A stretch of 64,000 nt of DNA from Streptomyces sp. CG 926 (GTDB taxonomy: Bacteria; Actinomycetota; Actinomycetes; Streptomycetales; Streptomycetaceae). The position numbers and the translations under genes are program-made. The stretch covers positions 1,116,001 through 1,180,000 of the forward strand of contig NZ_QGGZ01000001.1 of assembly GCF_003148825.1 (NCBI RefSeq), given 5' to 3'. Shown here piece by piece: positions 60,810-64,000 of the stretch (the first letter of the stretch is position 1; every line of letters begins with the position of its first letter). The notes below the pieces were generated by a model, which was given only the letters and a program-made list of their open reading frames with translations, did not search any database and was not told where the DNA came from.

Positions 60810-61595
60810 ATGAGCGGAGTATCAGTGACCAAGGACGTGCAGGACGCGGCCGGTGCCGCAGACGACCTGGTCGTGCTGAGCAACGTCAACAAGCACTTCG
60901 GCGCGCTGCACGTGCTTCAGGACATCGATCTGAGCATTGCCCGCGGTGAGGTAGTCGTGGTGATCGGTCCCTCGGGATCGGGCAAGTCCACGCTGTGCCG
61001 GACCATCAACCGCCTGGAGACCATCGACTCGGGCACCATCACGCTCGACGGCAAGGAACTGCCCTCCGAGGGCAAGGAACTGGCCCGACTGCGTGCCGAC
61101 GTCGGCATGGTCTTCCAGTCGTTCAACCTCTTCGCGCACAAGACGGTGCTGCAGAACGTGATGCTGGGCCAGCTGAAGGTCCGCAAGACCGACAAGGCCG
61201 CGGCGGAAGCGAAGGCGCGGGCACTGCTGGAGCGGGTGGGCGTCGGCACTCAGGCCGACAAGTACCCGGCGCAGCTCTCCGGTGGTCAGCAGCAGCGTGT
61301 GGCCATCGCCCGGGCGCTGGCCATGGAGCCGAAGGTGATGCTCTTCGACGAGCCGACCTCGGCCCTGGACCCGGAGATGATCAACGAGGTGCTGGAGGCC
61401 ATGCAGCAGCTCGCCCGCGAGGGGATGACCATGGTGGTCGTCACGCACGAGATGGGCTTCGCCCGCTCGGCGGCCAACCGGGTCGTCTTCATGGCCGACG
61501 GCAAGATCGTCGAAGAGGCCACCCCCGAGCAGTTCTTCAGCAACCCGCGCAGTGACCGCGCCAAGGACTTCCTGTCGAAGATCCTGCACCACTGA
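60810..61595 (+). CDS. gluA: Glutamate ABC transporter ATP-binding protein GluA
   Basis: This 261-residue ATPase powers glutamate import. Start ATG 60810 matches remembered S. coelicolor GluA, with GGAGGA 13-20 bases upstream. The Walker A motif is GPSGSGKST (53-61), Q-loop [13 protein letters not shown], signature LSGGQQQR, Walker [15 protein letters not shown] and the H-loop VTHEMGF. It is the polar-amino-acid-transporter type. The first gene of gluABCD. Confidence 0.95.
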   Translation: MSGVSVTKDVQDAAGAADDLVVLSNVNKHFGALHVLQDIDLSIARGEVVVVIGPSGSGKSTLCRTINRLETIDSGTITLDGKELPSEGKELARLRADVGMVFQSFNLFAHKTVLQNVMLGQLKVRKTDKAAAEAKARALLERVGVGTQADKYPAQLSGGQQQRVAIARALAMEPKVMLFDEPTSALDPEMINEVLEAMQQLAREGMTMVVVTHEMGFARSAANRVVFMADGKIVEEATPEQFFSNPRSDRAKDFLSKILHH

Positions 61596-61712
61596 GGATC
61601 GCGTCTGGTAGTCATCCGTATGCGGATCGCCGCCGGATCGTTCCTGTCGGCCGCGCGGGCGCCGTAAGCCTCGCTCGTCGTTCAACAACGTCTCATCCGA
61701 GGGAAGTTCACC

Positions 61713-62564
61713 ATGAAGATCTCCAAGACCGCTGCGGCCGCGGCCGTCGCCGTCGCCCTTGCCCTGACCGCGACCGCGTGTGGCGGCAGCAAGCAGGACG
61801 CTGCGAGCGACGGCGGTGCCTCCGGCGGCGCCAAGGACAAGATCGTCGTCGGTATCAAGTACGACCAGCCCGGCCTGGGCCTGAAGACCCCGGACGGCAA
61901 GTACACGGGCTTCGACGTCGACGTGGCGACCTACGTCGCCAAGGAGCTCGGCTACGAGCCGAACCAGATCGAGTTCAAGCAGGCCGTCAGCGCCGAGCGC
62001 GAGAACCTGATCAAGAACGGCGACGTCAAGTTCGTCGTCGCGACCTACTCGATCAACGACAAGCGCAAGCAGCAGGTCGACTTCGCCGGCCCGTACTTCC
62101 TCGCGCACCAGGACCTGCTGGTCCGTGCCGACGACACGAGCATCACCAAGGCCGAGGACCTGAACAAGAAGAAGCTCTGCTCGGTCACCGGCTCCACCTC
62201 GGCGCAGAACGTCAAGACCAAGCTGGCCCCCGAGGCCGACCTGCTGGAGCAGGGCGGCTACTCCGAGTGCCTGACCGGCCTGGAGAACAAGGCCGTCGAC
62301 GCCCTGACCACGGACAACTCGATCCTGGCGGGCTACGCGGCGCAGGAGAAGAACAAGGGCAAGTTCAAGCTGGTCGGGCTGAGCCTGAGCAACGAGAACT
62401 ACGGCATCGGTCTGAAGAAGGGCGACACGGAGCTCCAGACCAAGATCAACGCCGCGCTCAAGAAGATGGTCGAGGACGGCAGCTGGCAGAAGGCCGTGGA
62501 CAAGAACCTCGGTCCGGCCAACTTCAAGAGCGAGCCTGCCCCGCAGATCACCGAAGGCAGCTGA
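61713..62564 (+). CDS. gluB: Glutamate-binding lipoprotein GluB
   Basis: This 283-residue solute-binding protein starts at ATG 61713, behind GAGGGAAG. Residues 1-23 form a lipoprotein signal peptide ending in LTATAC, with Cys23 lipidated. The binding domain has GIKYDQPGLGLKTPDGKYTGFDVDVATYVAKELGY, FVVATYSINDKRKQQVDFAGPYFLAHQDLLV, the family-3 extracellular binding pattern. It delivers glutamate to GluC/GluD. A strong stem-loop follows, which may raise its level over the permeases. Confidence 0.95.
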   Translation: MKISKTAAAAAVAVALALTATACGGSKQDAASDGGASGGAKDKIVVGIKYDQPGLGLKTPDGKYTGFDVDVATYVAKELGYEPNQIEFKQAVSAERENLIKNGDVKFVVATYSINDKRKQQVDFAGPYFLAHQDLLVRADDTSITKAEDLNKKKLCSVTGSTSAQNVKTKLAPEADLLEQGGYSECLTGLENKAVDALTTDNSILAGYAAQEKNKGKFKLVGLSLSNENYGIGLKKGDTELQTKINAALKKMVEDGSWQKAVDKNLGPANFKSEPAPQITEGS

Positions 62565-62569
62565 TTCAT

Positions 62570-62620
62570 CGGTGAGGAGCGTCGCCGCCCGCCTGCCGCG
62601 GGCGGCGGCGCACCTCACCG
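62570..62620 (+). other. Large intercistronic stem-loop between gluB and gluC
   Basis: CGGTGAGG and CCTCACCG (8 bp) enclose a further 14-bp arm GCGTCGCCGCCCGC pairing with GCGGGCGGCGGCGC, with one A/A bulge and one G-U pair. It is a very stable hairpin inside an operon, placed to protect or partly terminate the gluB message. Confidence 0.8.
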
Positions 62621-62647
62621 GCCATCCTGGGGAGAGCGCAGGGCATC

Positions 62648-63322
62648 GTGTTCGATTTTCTTGATTCCGGGCAGTACGACGTGCTCGGAGCCTTCTGGGT
62701 GACGGTTCAGCTCACCCTCTACTCGGCGGCCGGATCCCTGATCTGGGGCACCGCCCTGGCCGGGATGCGGGTCAGCCCGGTCCCGCTGCTGCGGGGCTTC
62801 GGCACCGCGTACGTCAACCTGGTCCGCAACACCCCGCTGACCTTGCTGATCATCGGCTGCTCGCTGGGACTCAACCAGACCCTCGGCATCGCCCTGGGCG
62901 GCAGCACGTTCAAGGAGATCGGCTTCCGGCTCGCGGTCCTCGGACTGATCGCCTACACCGGCACCTTCGTCTGCGAGGCCCTGCGCTCCGGCATCAACAC
63001 GGTGCCCGTCGGCCAGGCCGAGGCGGCCCGCGCGCTGGGGCTGAGCTTCTTCCAGGTGCTCACCCTGATCGTGCTCCCCCAGGCCTTCCGGGCGGTCATC
63101 GCACCGCTCGCCAACGTACTGATCGCGCTCACCAAGAACACCACGGTGGCGGCGACCATCGGCGTGGCCGAGGCGGCCCTGCTGATGAAGGAAATGCTCG
63201 AGAACGAGCCGCAGGCGCTCTTCGCGGTCTTCGCGGTCTTCGCCCTCGGCTTCGTGCTCCTGACCCTGCCCACCGGTCTTCTGCTGGGCTGGGTCGCCAA
63301 GCGAGTGGCGGTGAAGCGATGA
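62648..63322 (+). CDS. gluC: Glutamate ABC transporter permease GluC
   Basis: This 224-residue membrane protein starts at GTG 62648. About five hydrophobic segments are visible. The EAA loop is EAARALGLSFFQVLTLIVLPQAFRAVIAPLANVLI. PLTLLIIGC and FVCEALRSGINTVPVGQAEAARAL also fit polar-amino-acid permeases. Its stop overlaps the gluD start by four bases (ATGA), so the two are translationally coupled. Confidence 0.95.
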   Translation: MFDFLDSGQYDVLGAFWVTVQLTLYSAAGSLIWGTALAGMRVSPVPLLRGFGTAYVNLVRNTPLTLLIIGCSLGLNQTLGIALGGSTFKEIGFRLAVLGLIAYTGTFVCEALRSGINTVPVGQAEAARALGLSFFQVLTLIVLPQAFRAVIAPLANVLIALTKNTTVAATIGVAEAALLMKEMLENEPQALFAVFAVFALGFVLLTLPTGLLLGWVAKRVAVKR

Positions 63323-64000
63323 GCTCGGTGCTGTACGACACCCCCGGCCCCAAGGCCAAGGTGCGCAACTGGATCTACAGCGGGATCTTCGTCGTGCTGT
63401 TCGGTCTCGTCATGTGGTGGGTGCTGTCCCTCATGAGCGAGAAGGGCCAGCTCGACGCCGACAAGTGGTCCCCCTTCGTCACCGACAGCCGGGTCTGGAC
63501 CACGTACCTGCTCCCCGGCCTGCTGGAGACCCTCAAGGCGGGCGCGCTCTCCATGGTGATCGCCCTCCCGCTGGGCGCGCTGCTGGGCATCGGTCGACTG
63601 TCGGACCACTCGTGGGTGCGGTGGCTGGTCGGCACCTGGGTGGAGTTCTTCCGTGCCATCCCGGTGCTGATGCTGATGCTGTTCGGCTTCGCGCTGATGG
63701 CGCCGGGATGGATGGACGTGCCGTCCGACACCCGGCCCTTCTGGGCCGTGGTCACGGGCCTGGTCCTCTACAACTCGGCCGTCATCGCCGAGATCGTCCG
63801 TGCGGGCGTGCTGTCCCTGCCGCACGGCCAGAGCGACGCCGCCAAGGCGATCGGCATGCGCAAGAGCCAGACGATGTTCCACGTGCTGATCCCGCAGGCC
63901 GTGACGGCGATGCTGCCGGCCCTGGTGAGCCAGCTCGTGGTGATCCTCAAGGACACCGCGATCGGCGGCGCCCTGCTGGGCTTCGCGGAACTGCTCTCCA
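63319..64000 (+). CDS. gluD: Glutamate ABC transporter permease GluD (partial)
   Basis: 227 full codons are present from ATG 63319 without a stop; the gene runs past the window edge. The start overlaps gluC by four bases. The protein reads SSVLYDTPGPKAKVRNWIYSG, has several membrane segments (IFVVLFGLVMWWVLSLM, TLKAGALSMVIALPLGALLGIG, and so on), and the EAA loop DAAKAIGMRKSQTMFHVLIPQAVTAMLPALVSQLVVILKDTA. It pairs with GluC to form the membrane channel. Confidence 0.95.
   Translation, partial: MSSVLYDTPGPKAKVRNWIYSGIFVVLFGLVMWWVLSLMSEKGQLDADKWSPFVTDSRVWTTYLLPGLLETLKAGALSMVIALPLGALLGIGRLSDHSWVRWLVGTWVEFFRAIPVLMLMLFGFALMAPGWMDVPSDTRPFWAVVTGLVLYNSAVIAEIVRAGVLSLPHGQSDAAKAIGMRKSQTMFHVLIPQAVTAMLPALVSQLVVILKDTAIGGALLGFAELLS

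Overview
The window is high-GC DNA with Streptomyces codon usage, GTG and ATG starts and short AGGAGG-like ribosome sites. From memory, its gene order matches the conserved core of the Streptomyces chromosome that runs from hrdB/whiH through nrdRJ-lexA, hflX, rshA, dapF, miaA and miaB to gluRK-gluABCD (roughly SCO5820 down to SCO5774 in S. coelicolor). I call it a Streptomyces core-chromosome segment. I saw no insertion sequence, prophage, CRISPR array, tRNA or rRNA.

Layout. 1-7.2 kb: end of a small conserved gene, a secreted trypsin-like protease, the principal sigma factor HrdB, the sporulation regulator WhiH, an ABC ATPase fused to a membrane domain, and a Nudix protein of the NrtR type. 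7.2-16 kb: a glycogen-debranching-like protein, a DUF4192 protein, a RecQ-family helicase, two unassigned proteins and RNase HII. 15.6-18 kb: a TetR/MFS efflux pair sharing two near-identical operators. 18-24.5 kb: a DUF4173 membrane protein, an ADP-ribosylglycohydrolase, a histidine phosphatase, a YdbC-like protein, an arylamine N-acetyltransferase, a DUF1152 protein and an amidohydrolase remnant. 24.5-31.4 kb: DNA precursor and SOS block, with nrdR-nrdJ diverging from lexA and a DinG-like helicase.

31.4-38 kb: a siderophore-type operon (aminotransferase, two IucA/IucC synthetases, GNAT acyltransferase) without the decarboxylase and N-hydroxylase of known relatives. 38-50.7 kb: a second protease, hflX, an M1 aminopeptidase, rshA, dapF, a membrane protein, miaA, two small genes, an extradiol-dioxygenase-like protein and miaB. 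51-58.3 kb: an orphan TAXI binding protein, then a LacI-ROK operon divergent from a GH5 (GH5_18-like) glycosidase and a Tat-exported GH85 endoglycosidase. This last block looks like a compact N-glycan-scavenging locus. 58.4-64 kb: the GluK/GluR two-component system divergent from the glutamate importer gluABCD; gluD runs off the end.

The best candidates for new biology are the GH85/GH5/ROK/LacI locus with its paired palindromic operators, the siderophore operon lacking hydroxylation enzymes, the paired TetR operators, and several perfect inverted repeats next to regulatory genes (hrdB, the Nudix gene, the helicase-tail gene). All identifications rest on reading the sequence and remembered family features; no database search was run.
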